A stretch of 64,000 nucleotides of DNA from Streptomyces sp. NBC_01716 (GCF_036248275.1 NZ_CP109181.1:372001-436000), one strand, 5' to 3'; counted from the stretch's first letter, positions 24,312-33,794 are shown. A program made the numbers and translations. The notes: generated from the letters alone by a model not told the origin.

Positions 24312-25924
24312 CAGTACCCCTTGACCTCGGGCCAGGTCAGTTCGACCCCGGCGCGCGTGAGTTCGTCCTGGAAGCGGCGCAGACACGCACCGTCCTCGTA
24401 CACCTGCTCGACATCAAGCCGGTTGTCGAGGCAGTACGCCGCGAGCGAGCCGGCGGCTTCGCCGATGTTCCACTCGACGGGGTGCAGCCGGTAACAGCCG
24501 TTGGTGATGTGGGTGGTTCCGATGTTCTTGCACACCGGCAGCAGGTTCCGCAGCCGCACCGGGAGCAGCGCGCCCAGCGGGATCTGGAAAGGGCTGCTGG
24601 CGACGTCGATGTACGTGTCGCCGCCGGTGGACGGATGCAGGTCGATGCGGTACATCCCGATGCCGACGGAGTCGTGATGACGCACCGCGCCGTGGTCGCC
24701 CCTGACGGTGAGCGACAGATCCTGTTCGACGATCCGGCGCCGGGCGACGATCCGGCGTGACTCACGGATGTACGGCGCCTTGGCCAGCCCGTCGGCCGTA
24801 CCGAACACATCGCCGCGCAGCCGCAGACCGGGCCAGCCGGTGCCGCCGTCGGGGCGCGGCGCCTCGGTCTGGAGCCAGTAGAGCATGCTCATGCTCAGCT
24901 CACGGGCCCCGGCCAGATGACGGTCCCGCTCCTTGTCGTCCACCCCGATCAGCGGTCCCGGGAGGTAGTCGATCATGGGCCAGTTGACGATGGTGACATC
25001 GCTCGCGACGAAGCCGGGCCGGTACAGCTTCCGGGAGACCACCCGGCGGAACTCCCACAGCTCCTTGTCGCCCGCGTCCTTGCTCTGGTCGGCGACGACC
25101 GGCCCCGATTCGGCGTTCGGTGTGAAGCCGCGCGGCACGGTCCGAAGCGTCCTCGGGTCGGGCGCGCTCAGGCTCAGCAGCCGGTTCGGCCACTGCGGCG
25201 GGTGGTACGCGGCCCAGCCGTCGTAGCCGGCCGGCCGGTCCACCGTGTGGTCCTCGCCCGCCAGATGGTCGACCGCGAACACCCAGGAGAACGCCTGCAT
25301 GTTGGCGGGCCGCGCCTCCTCGGGCGCGCTCGGCTCGCCCGTGTCCCGGCGCGACTCGAAGCCCGTCACATGCTCGGCGCCGGTCAGCGGCAGCAGGTCG
25401 CCGAGTTCGGTCGCGTCCAGGACGTACGGCGCGGACACCTCGACCCGCGTGCCGTCCGGGCCTTCGACGACCACGGACCGTACCCGGTCGCCGTCCACGG
25501 AGGCGGCCACCGGCCGGTGGCCGTACAGGATCCGCAGCCGGCCGGCGGCCACGTACGGCGCGACCATGGCATCCAGCACGGCGGCGGCGACCCTCGGCTC
25601 GTGGCAGAGCGCGCTCACGCGCCCCTCGCCGGGGTTGAGATAGCGGCGCCGTCTGGCCTCGTCGGTGAGCGGATACCAGGTCCGGTAGTGGTCGCGGATC
25701 GCCTCGCGCAGCGCGCGGTAGGTACGGGTGGCGCCGAACTGCTCGATCCAGGCGTGCTCGTCGGGCGGCACACCCTGGCTGGTGAGCTGGCCGCCGATCC
25801 AGTCGGTCTCCTCCGTGAGCAGGACAGACCGTCCCCGGTCGAGGGCGGCCAGCGCGGCGGCCACACCGCCGAGGCCCCCGCCGACGACGAGGATGTCGGT
25901 GGCTGCCGACGTGTCCGCGCTCAT
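24311..25924 (-). CDS. FAD-dependent oxidoreductase (FAD_oxidored type)
   Basis: Flavoprotein of 537 residues. The N-terminal Rossmann motif is DILVVGGGLGGVAAALAALD with LTEETDWIGGQLTSQG, typical of the glycan-associated FAD_oxidored family. APYVLDATELGDLLPL gives the second FAD-contact region, and the C-terminal THITNGCYRLHPVEWNIGEAAG the third. It has no signal peptide and presumably works in the cytoplasm. The substrate is unknown. Related proteins sit in polysaccharide-utilisation loci, and the overlaps with an MGH1-like glycosidase upstream and an aldolase downstream suggest oxidation of an imported sugar or sugar acid. Confidence 0.87.
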   Translation of the reverse strand: MSADTSAATDILVVGGGLGGVAAALAALDRGRSVLLTEETDWIGGQLTSQGVPPDEHAWIEQFGATRTYRALREAIRDHYRTWYPLTDEARRRRYLNPGEGRVSALCHEPRVAAAVLDAMVAPYVAAGRLRILYGHRPVAASVDGDRVRSVVVEGPDGTRVEVSAPYVLDATELGDLLPLTGAEHVTGFESRRDTGEPSAPEEARPANMQAFSWVFAVDHLAGEDHTVDRPAGYDGWAAYHPPQWPNRLLSLSAPDPRTLRTVPRGFTPNAESGPVVADQSKDAGDKELWEFRRVVSRKLYRPGFVASDVTIVNWPMIDYLPGPLIGVDDKERDRHLAGARELSMSMLYWLQTEAPRPDGGTGWPGLRLRGDVFGTADGLAKAPYIRESRRIVARRRIVEQDLSLTVRGDHGAVRHHDSVGIGMYRIDLHPSTGGDTYIDVASSPFQIPLGALLPVRLRNLLPVCKNIGTTHITNGCYRLHPVEWNIGEAAGSLAAYCLDNRLDVEQVYEDGACLRRFQDELTRAGVELTWPEVKGY

Positions 25925-28254
25925 GTGCCGCTCCCCTCCCGGGCGTTGCCCGCGCTGTCGGTGTCACCGCCGGTGGTGGCCGGAACCTCACGCTCGGCCG
26001 GCCCTCCGTCCGGGCCGAACGTGAAGCTCCGGGGTCCGTCCCGTACGTCCACCGGCACGGGCGGGCCGCCGCCCGGCGGAGCGATGAGCAGGTCGCCGTC
26101 GCCCTCGGCGGTCCCCGTGACGCGGTCGGGGGTCAGCCGGTAGCCCCGTACGACCACGCCCGGTGCCAGGTCCAACAGGACCTTTCCGTCCAGAGCGACG
26201 GTGAGGCGGTCTGCCGCCCGGACGTCGAGGCGGCCATCGCCGAGCGGCAGGCCGCACAGCTCGGCCGGTTCGCCCGGGTGGGCGAACCGCCAGCCGTCGG
26301 GACGCACGTCGGCCAGTTCACCGAAGGCGAGATACGCCAACAGACCTCCCCAGGCCATCAGTCCGTCCGAGCGCTTCTGAAGGCCCGTCAGATTCTCCCC
26401 GTCGACGGCCGGATAGTTCTCCCTGACATGGCCGTACTCGCGCCATTCGTCGAGAAACAGCCGCAGCAGGGCTCCCACCACCGGCCGGCTCAGCTCGGTC
26501 AACTCGTAGCGCCGCAGCCCCCGCACGGCGAGAAACGCCATCGGTGCCCAGATCCGGCCACGCCAGTAGGTCGCCGCGAAGCCGGGGTCGTTCCGGGCCA
26601 CGCTGGGCAGCGGCCGTACGCCGCCCAGCGCTTCCGGGCGCAGCAGATCGGCGGCCACGGCCGCCGCACGGCCCGCCTCCGGCAGCCCGCCCAGCAGCGC
26701 GTACAGCATCGTCGGCGAGACATGCGGGTCGTGGGCGCCCGCCGCCGTGAGATTGCGGTAGCCGCCCCGCTCGCCGTCCCACAGCAGTCGGCCGGCGACC
26801 TCCTTCGCCGCCGCGGCCTCGGCGCGCAGCCGGGCGGCCGTCGCGCGCTCCCCCAGGATGCCGGCGATGTCCGCCAGAGCCTCGGCGTCGGCGATGTGCA
26901 GCGCGTTCAGTCCGACGTCGGCCAGGTCCATGGTGTGGGTCGCCGGGTCGTACAGCGACTCGTCGTACATCGGGGAATCGTCCAGGCCCGACTCCCGTTT
27001 GGCCCGGTCGAGGGTCGCCGACGCGGGGTCGCCCGCGACGGGGTCGGAGCCCCAGGCGAGCAGCCCGTGCGGCCCGCGGCGGGCCCGGGGCCACCAGTCG
27101 TGCCAGGCCAGCAGCGCCGGGAAGGTGTCTTCCAGCAGCGCGGTGTCGCGGGTCCCGGGCGACAGGCCGCCCGCCAAGTAGGCCTGATACACCGTCAGCG
27201 CGCCGACGGGCGGCTGTGAACGGTCGTCGGTACGGCCCCTTTCGTCCGAGATCCGGTTCGGGATCATGCCGGCGGCGTCGGCGTACGGAAGGATCTGCCC
27301 GAACACGCCCCGCGCGTAGTCCCGGTCGACGGCGGAGGCCGCGAGACCGGTGAAGAACGTGTCCCAGGCGTGCAGGGCCCAGGTGCCGTAGAAGCCCTTG
27401 CGCTCCGCGCAGACGAAGTCCCGCGAGGTCGGTGTCAGGACGCGGTCGATGTCGGGAGCGTGGATGGTGTTCCAGGTGACGGCCCTGGTCAGGGCATCGG
27501 CGGCATCACCAAGCCAGCCGCCCGACCGGAGCCGGGTCCGGTCGGTGGCGGCGCGGCGCGCCGCGAGGACGTCCCCGGTCTCCGCCACCGTGCCGGGCGC
27601 GCGCTCCGGCGCGATCCGTACGTCCACGGTGACGGGACCAGGGTCGTTGTCGGTCTCGTCGTCGCTCTCGGCGGGCTCGTCGGGCTCGTCGGGCCGCGTG
27701 TCGAACGCCAGCACCAGTGCGTGCGCCGGGCCCTCGATCCTGCGGGCCGGCGACGAGGCGGTGACCGTCCAACGGAGGCCGCCCGCAAGGACGGTGGCGA
27801 GGAGGAAGGTGCCGGCAGATGCGGCTCCCGCCCGGTCCGGTCGGGGCGTACGGTCGTCGACGCCGTCCAGGCCCTCCACGGACAGTACGACGACGCCCGT
27901 GCACTCGGCGCGCGCGTGCAGGACCTCGCCGGGTCCGCCCGCGAACTCCAGCCGCAGCCGGCGGGCCGCCGCGCGTACGGTCACCTCGGCGTAGGTGCCG
28001 TCCACGGTGTGGTGCCCCAGCCGCTCAAGCCCGTCGCGCCAGGTGAAGCCGTCCAGTACGGGGCCTCCGGGGCCGAGCACACCGAACCGCGTCCGTGGTC
28101 CGGACGGCAGCATGCTCATACCGGTGTGCGTACGGACGTCCCAGGTGTTCCAGCCGGTCGCCGCCGGAGCGACGGCGGCCCGCCTCTCGTCCGTACGACT
28201 CTCGTCCGTACGGCTCTCCTCCGTACGGCTCTCCTTCGTACGCCCCTCGCTCAT
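25921..28254 (-). CDS. MGH1-like glycoside hydrolase
   Basis: Protein of 777 residues. After an N-terminal low-complexity stretch of SRTxE repeats there is a beta-sandwich region (to about 230), then an (alpha/alpha)6 barrel. The barrel carries GTWALHAWDTFFTGLAA, GMIPNRISDERG, RKFYGTW-like aromatic loops and YWRGRIWAPMAFLAV, characteristic of the mannosylglycerate hydrolase/trehalase-like (GH63/GH37-related) family. No signal peptide is seen, so it probably acts on oligosaccharide brought in by the co-encoded ABC importer. Both ends overlap neighbours by four bases. The exact glycan cannot be deduced. Confidence 0.8.
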   Translation of the reverse strand: MSEGRTKESRTEESRTDESRTDERRAAVAPAATGWNTWDVRTHTGMSMLPSGPRTRFGVLGPGGPVLDGFTWRDGLERLGHHTVDGTYAEVTVRAAARRLRLEFAGGPGEVLHARAECTGVVVLSVEGLDGVDDRTPRPDRAGAASAGTFLLATVLAGGLRWTVTASSPARRIEGPAHALVLAFDTRPDEPDEPAESDDETDNDPGPVTVDVRIAPERAPGTVAETGDVLAARRAATDRTRLRSGGWLGDAADALTRAVTWNTIHAPDIDRVLTPTSRDFVCAERKGFYGTWALHAWDTFFTGLAASAVDRDYARGVFGQILPYADAAGMIPNRISDERGRTDDRSQPPVGALTVYQAYLAGGLSPGTRDTALLEDTFPALLAWHDWWPRARRGPHGLLAWGSDPVAGDPASATLDRAKRESGLDDSPMYDESLYDPATHTMDLADVGLNALHIADAEALADIAGILGERATAARLRAEAAAAKEVAGRLLWDGERGGYRNLTAAGAHDPHVSPTMLYALLGGLPEAGRAAAVAADLLRPEALGGVRPLPSVARNDPGFAATYWRGRIWAPMAFLAVRGLRRYELTELSRPVVGALLRLFLDEWREYGHVRENYPAVDGENLTGLQKRSDGLMAWGGLLAYLAFGELADVRPDGWRFAHPGEPAELCGLPLGDGRLDVRAADRLTVALDGKVLLDLAPGVVVRGYRLTPDRVTGTAEGDGDLLIAPPGGGPPVPVDVRDGPRSFTFGPDGGPAEREVPATTGGDTDSAGNAREGSGT
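28190..28245 (-). repeat. 15-bp in-frame tandem repeat
   Basis: About four units of a 15-base sequence related to CGTACGGCTCTCCTC encode tandem S-R-T-(D/E/K)-E pentapeptides at residues 5-24 of the MGH1-like protein. Units differ by one or two bases. Confidence 0.75.
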
Positions 28255-29087
28255 ACGACCGCCTTGTCGTCGGCGGTGCCGTCGCCCGGCACCGAGTCGT
28301 CCAGGTCCAGGGCCGCGTCGAGCAGCGCCCGGGTGTACGCGTCACGCGGCGCGGTCAGCACCTCGCCCGTCGGGCCCTCCTCCACGATCACACCCCGGTG
28401 CATCACCGCGACCCGGTCGGCGATCTGGTGCACCACTCCCAGGTCGTGCGAGATGAACAGCATCGCGAGCCGGTGCCTGGCGCGCAGATCGACGAGCAGC
28501 CGCAGGATCTGGGCCTGGACCGACACGTCCAGGGCCGACACCGCCTCGTCGCACACCAGCAGCCGGGGCCGTACCGCCAGAGCCCTGGCGATGCTCACCC
28601 GCTGGCACTGACCGCCCGACAGGTCCCCCGCCCGCCGCGACGCCACTTCGGGGTCGAGCCCCATGTCGGCGAGTAGCCGGTGCAGCGCCTCGGTACGGTC
28701 GCCTTTGGGCGCGGTGACCGGATGGGTGCTCCAGACCTCGGCGATGACCGAGGCGACCGTCATCCGCGGATTCAGTGACGCACGCGGATCCTGGAACACC
28801 ATCTGCACCGCGCGCCGCAACTCGGGCGGTCTGCGTCCCGCGCGGCCGATGGGCCGGCCGTCGAAGGTGAGCGTCCCCGCGCCGGGCCCGAGCAGTCCCG
28901 CCACGCACCTGGCGACGGTCGTCTTGCCGGAGCCCGACTCGCCGACCAGACCGAGTGTCTCCTCGGGCGCCACCGACAGACTCACGCCGTCCACGGCGAC
29001 CTGACCGCCCCGGCGGCCCCACCCCCGCCCGCCGTAGCGGACGCGCAGACCGCGCACATCGAGCAGTGCGCCCTGGCTCCCGCTCAC
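28251..29087 (-). CDS. ABC importer ATP-binding protein (OppF/DppF-like)
   Basis: ATPase of 278 residues with Walker A GESGSGKTT, the Q-loop MVFQDPRASLNPR, signature LSGGQCQRVSIARAL, Walker B LLVCDEAVSALDVS and switch His in LFISHDLGVV. The VFQDPxxSLNPR stretch and the absence of the long C-terminal domain match the second ATPase of peptide/nickel-type importers. It overlaps both neighbours by four bases. With the partner at 29084 and permeases at 31697 and 32575 it completes a five-component uptake system. Confidence 0.93.
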   Translation of the reverse strand: MSGSQGALLDVRGLRVRYGGRGWGRRGGQVAVDGVSLSVAPEETLGLVGESGSGKTTVARCVAGLLGPGAGTLTFDGRPIGRAGRRPPELRRAVQMVFQDPRASLNPRMTVASVIAEVWSTHPVTAPKGDRTEALHRLLADMGLDPEVASRRAGDLSGGQCQRVSIARALAVRPRLLVCDEAVSALDVSVQAQILRLLVDLRARHRLAMLFISHDLGVVHQIADRVAVMHRGVIVEEGPTGEVLTAPRDAYTRALLDAALDLDDSVPGDGTADDKAVV

Positions 29088-30115
29088 GACCCCACCACCT
29101 CCTCGGCGAAGTGGCAGGCGCTCCAGCGCCCAGGCGCCACCTCCCGCACCGCCGGTGCCTCACCGCGGCACCGCTCGCGGGCCAGTGGGCAGCGCGGATG
29201 GAACGCGCAGCCGGCCGACCGGTTCGCGGGCGTCGCCGGGGCGCCCGGCAGCGGATCGGCCAGCGCGGTACGGGTCCTGACGGCGGGCACGCTGCGTACG
29301 AGGGCGGCGGTGTACGGGTGGGCGGGCCGGCGCAGTACGTCGCGGGCGGGCCCGCGCTCGCAGACCCGTCCCGCGTACATCACCACGACCCGCTCGGCGA
29401 CGTGCGACACCACCCGCAGGTCATGGCTGACCAGCAGCATGGACAGGCCTTCCGTCTCCTGGATGTTCGCGAGCAGCCGCAGGATCCGGGACTGCACGGT
29501 GACATCCAGCGCCGTCGTCGGCTCGTCGGCGAGCAGCAGGGAGGGCTCTCCGGCCAACGCCAGTGCGATCATGGCGCGTTGGCGCAGCCCGCCGGAGAGT
29601 TCGTGCGGGTAGGCGCGCATCCGCCGCTTCGGCTCCGGCACCCCGGCCCGGTCGAGGAGTTCGACGACCCGGCGGTGCACCTCGGCGCGTGGCAGCCGGT
29701 CGCGGCGGGGGATCTCGCCGACCTGACGGCCGATCCGCTGGGTCGGGTTGAGCGCGGCCAGCGGGTCCTGGAAGATCATCGCGATCTCCCGGCCGCGTAC
29801 TGTACGACGCCGTACCGGATCGGCGGCGATCAGGTCCTCGCCGTGCCACAGCAGCCGGCCCGCCAGGGTGGCACCCTCGGGCGGCAGGCCCAGGATCGCC
29901 TGGGCGGTCATCGTCTTTCCGCTGCCCGACTCGCCGATCAGCCCCACGGTCGTGGCGCGTGGCACGTCGAAGGACACACCGTCCACCACCCGCACCCGGG
30001 TGCCGCGCGGGCCGGGCAGTTCCACCACCAGGCCGTCGATCCGCAGAGGCGGCCCGTCGGTGGCGGGCGCCGGTTTCGTGATGCCGCGTTGACGGGCGGT
30101 GCCGGCGGGGGTCAC
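29084..30115 (-). CDS. ABC importer ATP-binding protein (OppD/DppD-like)
   Basis: ATPase of 343 residues with Walker A GESGSGKTM, IFQDPLAALNPTQR, signature LSGGLRQRAMIALAL, Walker B LLLADEPTTALDVT and LLVSHDLRVV. The C-terminal oligopeptide-transporter domain carries C-x-FHPRCPLAREC-like residues (GCAFHPRCPLARERC), which bind an iron-sulfur cluster in some homologues. It overlaps the solute-binding protein gene upstream and the OppF-like gene downstream, confirming one transcription unit. Confidence 0.93.
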   Translation of the reverse strand: MTPAGTARQRGITKPAPATDGPPLRIDGLVVELPGPRGTRVRVVDGVSFDVPRATTVGLIGESGSGKTMTAQAILGLPPEGATLAGRLLWHGEDLIAADPVRRRTVRGREIAMIFQDPLAALNPTQRIGRQVGEIPRRDRLPRAEVHRRVVELLDRAGVPEPKRRMRAYPHELSGGLRQRAMIALALAGEPSLLLADEPTTALDVTVQSRILRLLANIQETEGLSMLLVSHDLRVVSHVAERVVVMYAGRVCERGPARDVLRRPAHPYTAALVRSVPAVRTRTALADPLPGAPATPANRSAGCAFHPRCPLARERCRGEAPAVREVAPGRWSACHFAEEVVGS

Positions 30116-31659
30116 GAGCCACCGCTCCCTACGGTGGCGAAGTCCGGCAGGCCGCTGGCGTCGGGGACGAAGCCCGTCAGGTCGCTGTTCCAGGCGTACG
30201 CGATGCTCACCGACATCGGGTACATCCCGACGGCGTCCCGCCAGATGATCGCGCTCGCCTGTCCGTAGAGGTCGGTGCGCCTCTCCTTGTCGGCCGTCGC
30301 TCCCGCCGCCGCCAGCAGACCGTCCAACTCCTTGTTGCAGTAGCCGTTCCGGTTGGCCTCACAGGTGTAGAGGCGGCCGAGGTTGCTGGCCGCGTCGTAG
30401 CTGGGGGTGGCCAGCTGCTGGAAGTTGATGTCCCACTTGAGCGCGATCAGGTCCTCCGTGAAGGTGGCCTGCTCCTTCTCCAGCGGCTCCGCCAGTACGC
30501 CGACCTCCTTCAGGTCCGAGACGACGGCCTGGATGAAGGGCCGGAACTCGGCGTTGGCGAACTGGAGGCGGAGCTTCTTCGAGAAGTCGAAGCCGGCGGC
30601 GGTGAGGGCAGCCTTGGCGGCTGTCGCGTCGTGGGCCACGGGCGGCTGCGGCACATGGCCGAGGACGACGCCGGTCACGGGCGCGTCGGCCGGCTTGCCG
30701 GTCTCGGGGTAGAGCTCGCTGATGATGGTCCTGAAGTCGACCGCCTGCCAGATCGCCTTGCGTACTTTGGCGTCCTTGAGCGCGGGCGTCGACGAGTTGA
30801 ACCACATGGTGAACTCGGCGCTGCTCGGGACCGTCCGCACCGTCAGGTCCTTCTCGCTCTCCAGCGAGGCCAGTTGGTCGTCGGGGATGCCCCAGACGAT
30901 GTCGACCTCGCCCGTGCGCAGGGCGGTCATGCGCGCCGACAGCTCGGGGATGTTCCGTACGGTGACCCGGCCCGGCGCGGGCTTCTCGCCCCGGAACTCC
31001 TTGTTGGGCACCAGGACCAGCGACTCACCCGGGGTGAACCCGTCGACGGTGAACGGGCCCGAACCCACTGGGTCGTTGAAGAAGGCGGTGTCGTCCTCAC
31101 CGACGCCAGAGGGGATGACGTAGAAGGTGCCGAGCTTGCCGGGGACGGACGCGTCGGGCGCCGGGGTGCTGAGCACCACTTCGGTGGCCGAGGTCTTCTT
31201 CATCGTGGAGCCCGTGAAGTTGCCCGCGTTGGGGCCGTTCAGGCTGATCATCCGCTGGAAGGACGCGACCACGTCGTCCGCGTCGAGCGGGGAGCCGTCG
31301 GAGAACGTCACCCCGTCGCGCAGCGTGAACGTCCAGGCCGTGACGTCTCCGTCGGGCTTCCAGGAGGTGGCGAGGTCGCCCTTGAGTGTGCCGTCCGGGT
31401 CGGGTTTCACGAGCCTGCTGAAGATCTCCTGCCCGGCCAACTGCGTTCCCGTGGAGGCGCCTTGGGCACCGTGCGGGTCCAGGCTCTCGATCGGGTAGGT
31501 GCCGGCGGCCGTCACCTCGCCCGAGCCGCCGGAGCCGCCTGCGTTGTCGTCGTCGCCGCCCGATGTCGTCGTGCAGGCGGCGAGGAGCGCCGCGGTCGCC
31601 GTAGTGGTGGCGGCGAGCCGAAGCAGCCGACTCCGGCCGTACTCACGCGTCTTGGTCAT
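30112..31659 (-). CDS. ABC importer solute-binding lipoprotein, family 5
   Basis: Lipoprotein of 515 residues. A charged N-terminus and hydrophobic stretch end in the lipobox LLAAC, then a Gly/Asp-rich tether. The mature part follows the SBP_bac_5 fold: YPIESLDPHGAQGASTG, LVKPDPDGTLKGDLATSWK, WTFTLRDGVTFSDGSPL and AIWQAVDFRTI. Such proteins capture peptides, oligosaccharides, nickel chelates or opines. Here the linked glycosidase and lyase favour an oligosaccharide or sugar-acid ligand. ATG at 31659 has AGGAG upstream; the gap of 37 bases to the permease gene allows one message. Confidence 0.92.
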   Translation of the reverse strand: MTKTREYGRSRLLRLAATTTATAALLAACTTTSGGDDDNAGGSGGSGEVTAAGTYPIESLDPHGAQGASTGTQLAGQEIFSRLVKPDPDGTLKGDLATSWKPDGDVTAWTFTLRDGVTFSDGSPLDADDVVASFQRMISLNGPNAGNFTGSTMKKTSATEVVLSTPAPDASVPGKLGTFYVIPSGVGEDDTAFFNDPVGSGPFTVDGFTPGESLVLVPNKEFRGEKPAPGRVTVRNIPELSARMTALRTGEVDIVWGIPDDQLASLESEKDLTVRTVPSSAEFTMWFNSSTPALKDAKVRKAIWQAVDFRTIISELYPETGKPADAPVTGVVLGHVPQPPVAHDATAAKAALTAAGFDFSKKLRLQFANAEFRPFIQAVVSDLKEVGVLAEPLEKEQATFTEDLIALKWDINFQQLATPSYDAASNLGRLYTCEANRNGYCNKELDGLLAAAGATADKERRTDLYGQASAIIWRDAVGMYPMSVSIAYAWNSDLTGFVPDASGLPDFATVGSGGS

Positions 31660-31696
31660 GGTGGTGCTCCTGTCTGCGAGCGAGGGTCGGTCGGAG

Positions 31697-32575
31697 TCAG
31701 TCGGTGCGGCCACGCCGGTAGCGGGCGGTGAGCTGGTCACCGAGAATCCCGACGTTGATGATCAGGAGGGACAGGGCGATGCCGGGCAGGGTGGAGATCC
31801 ACCACTGCGGGTCGAGGTGCTCCTTGCCGTTCGCGATGGTCTGCCCCCATGACACGGTCGAGGGAGGCAGACCGATACCGAGGAAGCTGAGCCCCGCCTC
31901 CGCCAGCACCACCAGAGCGAATTCGAGCGTGGCGAGGGCGACGATCGGCCCCGCGGTGAACGGGAGTACGTGCCGGGCGAGAATGGTCCGGCCCGGCACT
32001 CCCAGCACCCGGGCGGCGTCGACCCAGGGCCGTTCCCTGATGGAGAGCGCGACACCACGGGTGACACGGGCGAAGGTGATCCAGCCGGTCGCGGAGAGCG
32101 CGACGACCACCAGCAGCACGCTGCGTTCGAAGGCGCCCGCGATCACGATCGCCAGCAGGATCGCGGGAAAGGCCAGCAGGATGTCGAAGACCCGGGCCAG
32201 TACGGCGTCGACGCCGCCGCGGAAGTAGCCGGCGACGGCACCGAGAACGACCCCGAAGAGACAGGAGATCGCGACCGTGGACACACCGATGAGCACCGAG
32301 GTCCTCGCCCCGTGGACGATCTGGGCCAGCACGTCGCGGCCGAGCCCGTCCGTGCCGAACCAGGCCGTGCCTCCGGTGGACGTCTCGGAGCCGGGAGAGA
32401 GCAGCCGGTCCTCCAGAGACGTGTGCACCGGGTCGTAATCGATCACCAGCGGTCCGAGAAGGGCGACGAGCAGATAGAGGCCCACGACCAGATACGGGAT
32501 ACGGGAGAGCGGCCGGCGCCGCGAACGCGGCGGGGCCGTGAGCGGCTTCCCGGGAACGGCGGCGATGTCGGCCAT
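31697..32575 (-). CDS. ABC importer permease (DppC-like)
   Basis: Inner-membrane permease of 292 residues with six hydrophobic helices, one N-terminal and five in the BPD_transp_1 domain. The EAA-loop sequence is RGVALSIRERPWVDAARVLGVPGRTILARHVLP. The motif HTSLEDRLLSPGSETSTGG-like LGTD region (WFGTDGLGRDVLAQIVHGAR) is characteristic of DppC/OppC. The start ATG shares one base with the stop of the DppB-like gene (TGATG). It forms the heterodimeric channel with that protein. Confidence 0.93.
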   Translation of the reverse strand: MADIAAVPGKPLTAPPRSRRRPLSRIPYLVVGLYLLVALLGPLVIDYDPVHTSLEDRLLSPGSETSTGGTAWFGTDGLGRDVLAQIVHGARTSVLIGVSTVAISCLFGVVLGAVAGYFRGGVDAVLARVFDILLAFPAILLAIVIAGAFERSVLLVVVALSATGWITFARVTRGVALSIRERPWVDAARVLGVPGRTILARHVLPFTAGPIVALATLEFALVVLAEAGLSFLGIGLPPSTVSWGQTIANGKEHLDPQWWISTLPGIALSLLIINVGILGDQLTARYRRGRTD

Positions 32576-33501
32576 CAGACGGCTCCCGTCCGGATACGCG
32601 GATCCAGCTGGGCGATGAGCAGGTCGGCCAGCAGATTGAGTACGACGACGATGCCCGCGATCAGGAGGGTGACGCCCTGCACGACGGCGTAGTCGCGGTT
32701 GGCCACCGCGTCCACCACGAGCGATCCGAGGCCGGGCCAGGCGAAGACGTTCTCGACGATCACCGCGCCACCGACCAGGGCGCCGACCTGGACGCCCACC
32801 ACGGTCACGACGGGGATCAGCGAGTTGCGCAGGGCGTGGCCGAGCAGCACCTGACGCTCTGTCAGTCCCTTGGAGCGGGCGGTCTGGACATAGCCCTCGC
32901 GCATCGTCTCCACAACGCTGGTCCGGGTCAGCCTGGCGATGATCGCGATGAACGGGAACGAGAGGGTGACGGCCGGCAGCACCAGGTGCTGGGGCGTGCC
33001 CACCCCTGAACTGGGCAGCAGGCGCAGGCCGAGTGCGAAGACCAGCACCAGCATGATGCCGATCCAGAACGTGGGGAACGACTGGAGGGCGATGGTGCAG
33101 GCCGAGACCACCCTGTCGAGCGGACCGCCCGGCCGTCCGCCCGCCAGCATGCCGAGCGTCAGCCCCACGATCACCGCGATGGCGGTGGCCGTCAGCGTGA
33201 GGTCGACCGTGGCGGGGAGCCGGTCGAGGACCGCGTCCATGGCGGGCCTGCCGAGCCGGTGCGACTCACCGAAGTCGAGGCGGGAGACATCGCCGAGGTA
33301 GCCGAGGTACTGGGCGCCGAGCGACCGGTCGAGTCCGAGCGTCGCGCGCAGCTGGTCGATCTGGCTCTGCTCGGCGTCGGGACCGAGCAGCACCGTCGCG
33401 GGGTCGCCGGGCGCGGCGCGGACGATGAGGAAGATCAGCGAGGCGGCGCCCCACATGACGAAGACCCCGATGAGCAGCCGTTGCACGATCATGCGGAGCA
33501 C
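32575..33501 (-). CDS. ABC importer permease (DppB-like)
   Basis: Permease of 308 residues with six helices. The N-terminus MIVQRLLIGVFVMWGAASLI and RAAPGDPATVLLGPDA are typical of DppB/OppB. The EAA loop reads VETMREGYVQTARSKGLTERQVLLGHALRN. GTG at 33501 has GGGAGG eight bases upstream; ATG at 33492 is an alternative. This is the first gene of the long leftward operon. The promoter lies in the 340-base gap shared with phyH, which holds a perfect 14-base palindrome about 100 bases upstream of this start. Confidence 0.93.
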   Translation of the reverse strand: MLRMIVQRLLIGVFVMWGAASLIFLIVRAAPGDPATVLLGPDAEQSQIDQLRATLGLDRSLGAQYLGYLGDVSRLDFGESHRLGRPAMDAVLDRLPATVDLTLTATAIAVIVGLTLGMLAGGRPGGPLDRVVSACTIALQSFPTFWIGIMLVLVFALGLRLLPSSGVGTPQHLVLPAVTLSFPFIAIIARLTRTSVVETMREGYVQTARSKGLTERQVLLGHALRNSLIPVVTVVGVQVGALVGGAVIVENVFAWPGLGSLVVDAVANRDYAVVQGVTLLIAGIVVVLNLLADLLIAQLDPRIRTGAV

Positions 33502-33602
33502 GGACTCGGCCTCCCGCCGGGCGGGCGAGGGGCGGTGGGGCGGGCGATGTACCGCTGGGTGGACCGTCGACGCCGTTCGGGAGGGGCCATGAGCGCTCCC
33601 AA

Positions 33603-33616
33603 CTAATACGTATTAG
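33603..33616. promoter_or_regulatory. palindromic operator candidate
   Basis: CTAATACGTATTAG is a perfect 14-base palindrome in a GC-rich context. Its form suits a homodimeric regulator of the GntR, LacI or TetR type; no such gene is in the immediate neighbourhood. Confidence 0.6.
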
Positions 33617-33794
33617 CAGTGCCGCAAAACGCTACTCGGACGGCGCGAAACGCGTCAAGACTCGTGAACGGCCTTTGTCCGGCTTGTTTCTGACAGATCG
33701 TCTGATCATGGCGAGTGACAGGATTCGCCATCCGTACGCACGGGCGAGCCATGGCACGAAGGCGCGATATTCAGGAACATCGGGAAGGAATGAC

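Noticed and set aside
21672..24494. 940-codon plus-strand open frame opposite the BNR-repeat and lyase genes
   Set aside because: Antisense shadow; its composition is repetitive Gly/Arg/Val and the opposite strand carries clear family motifs.
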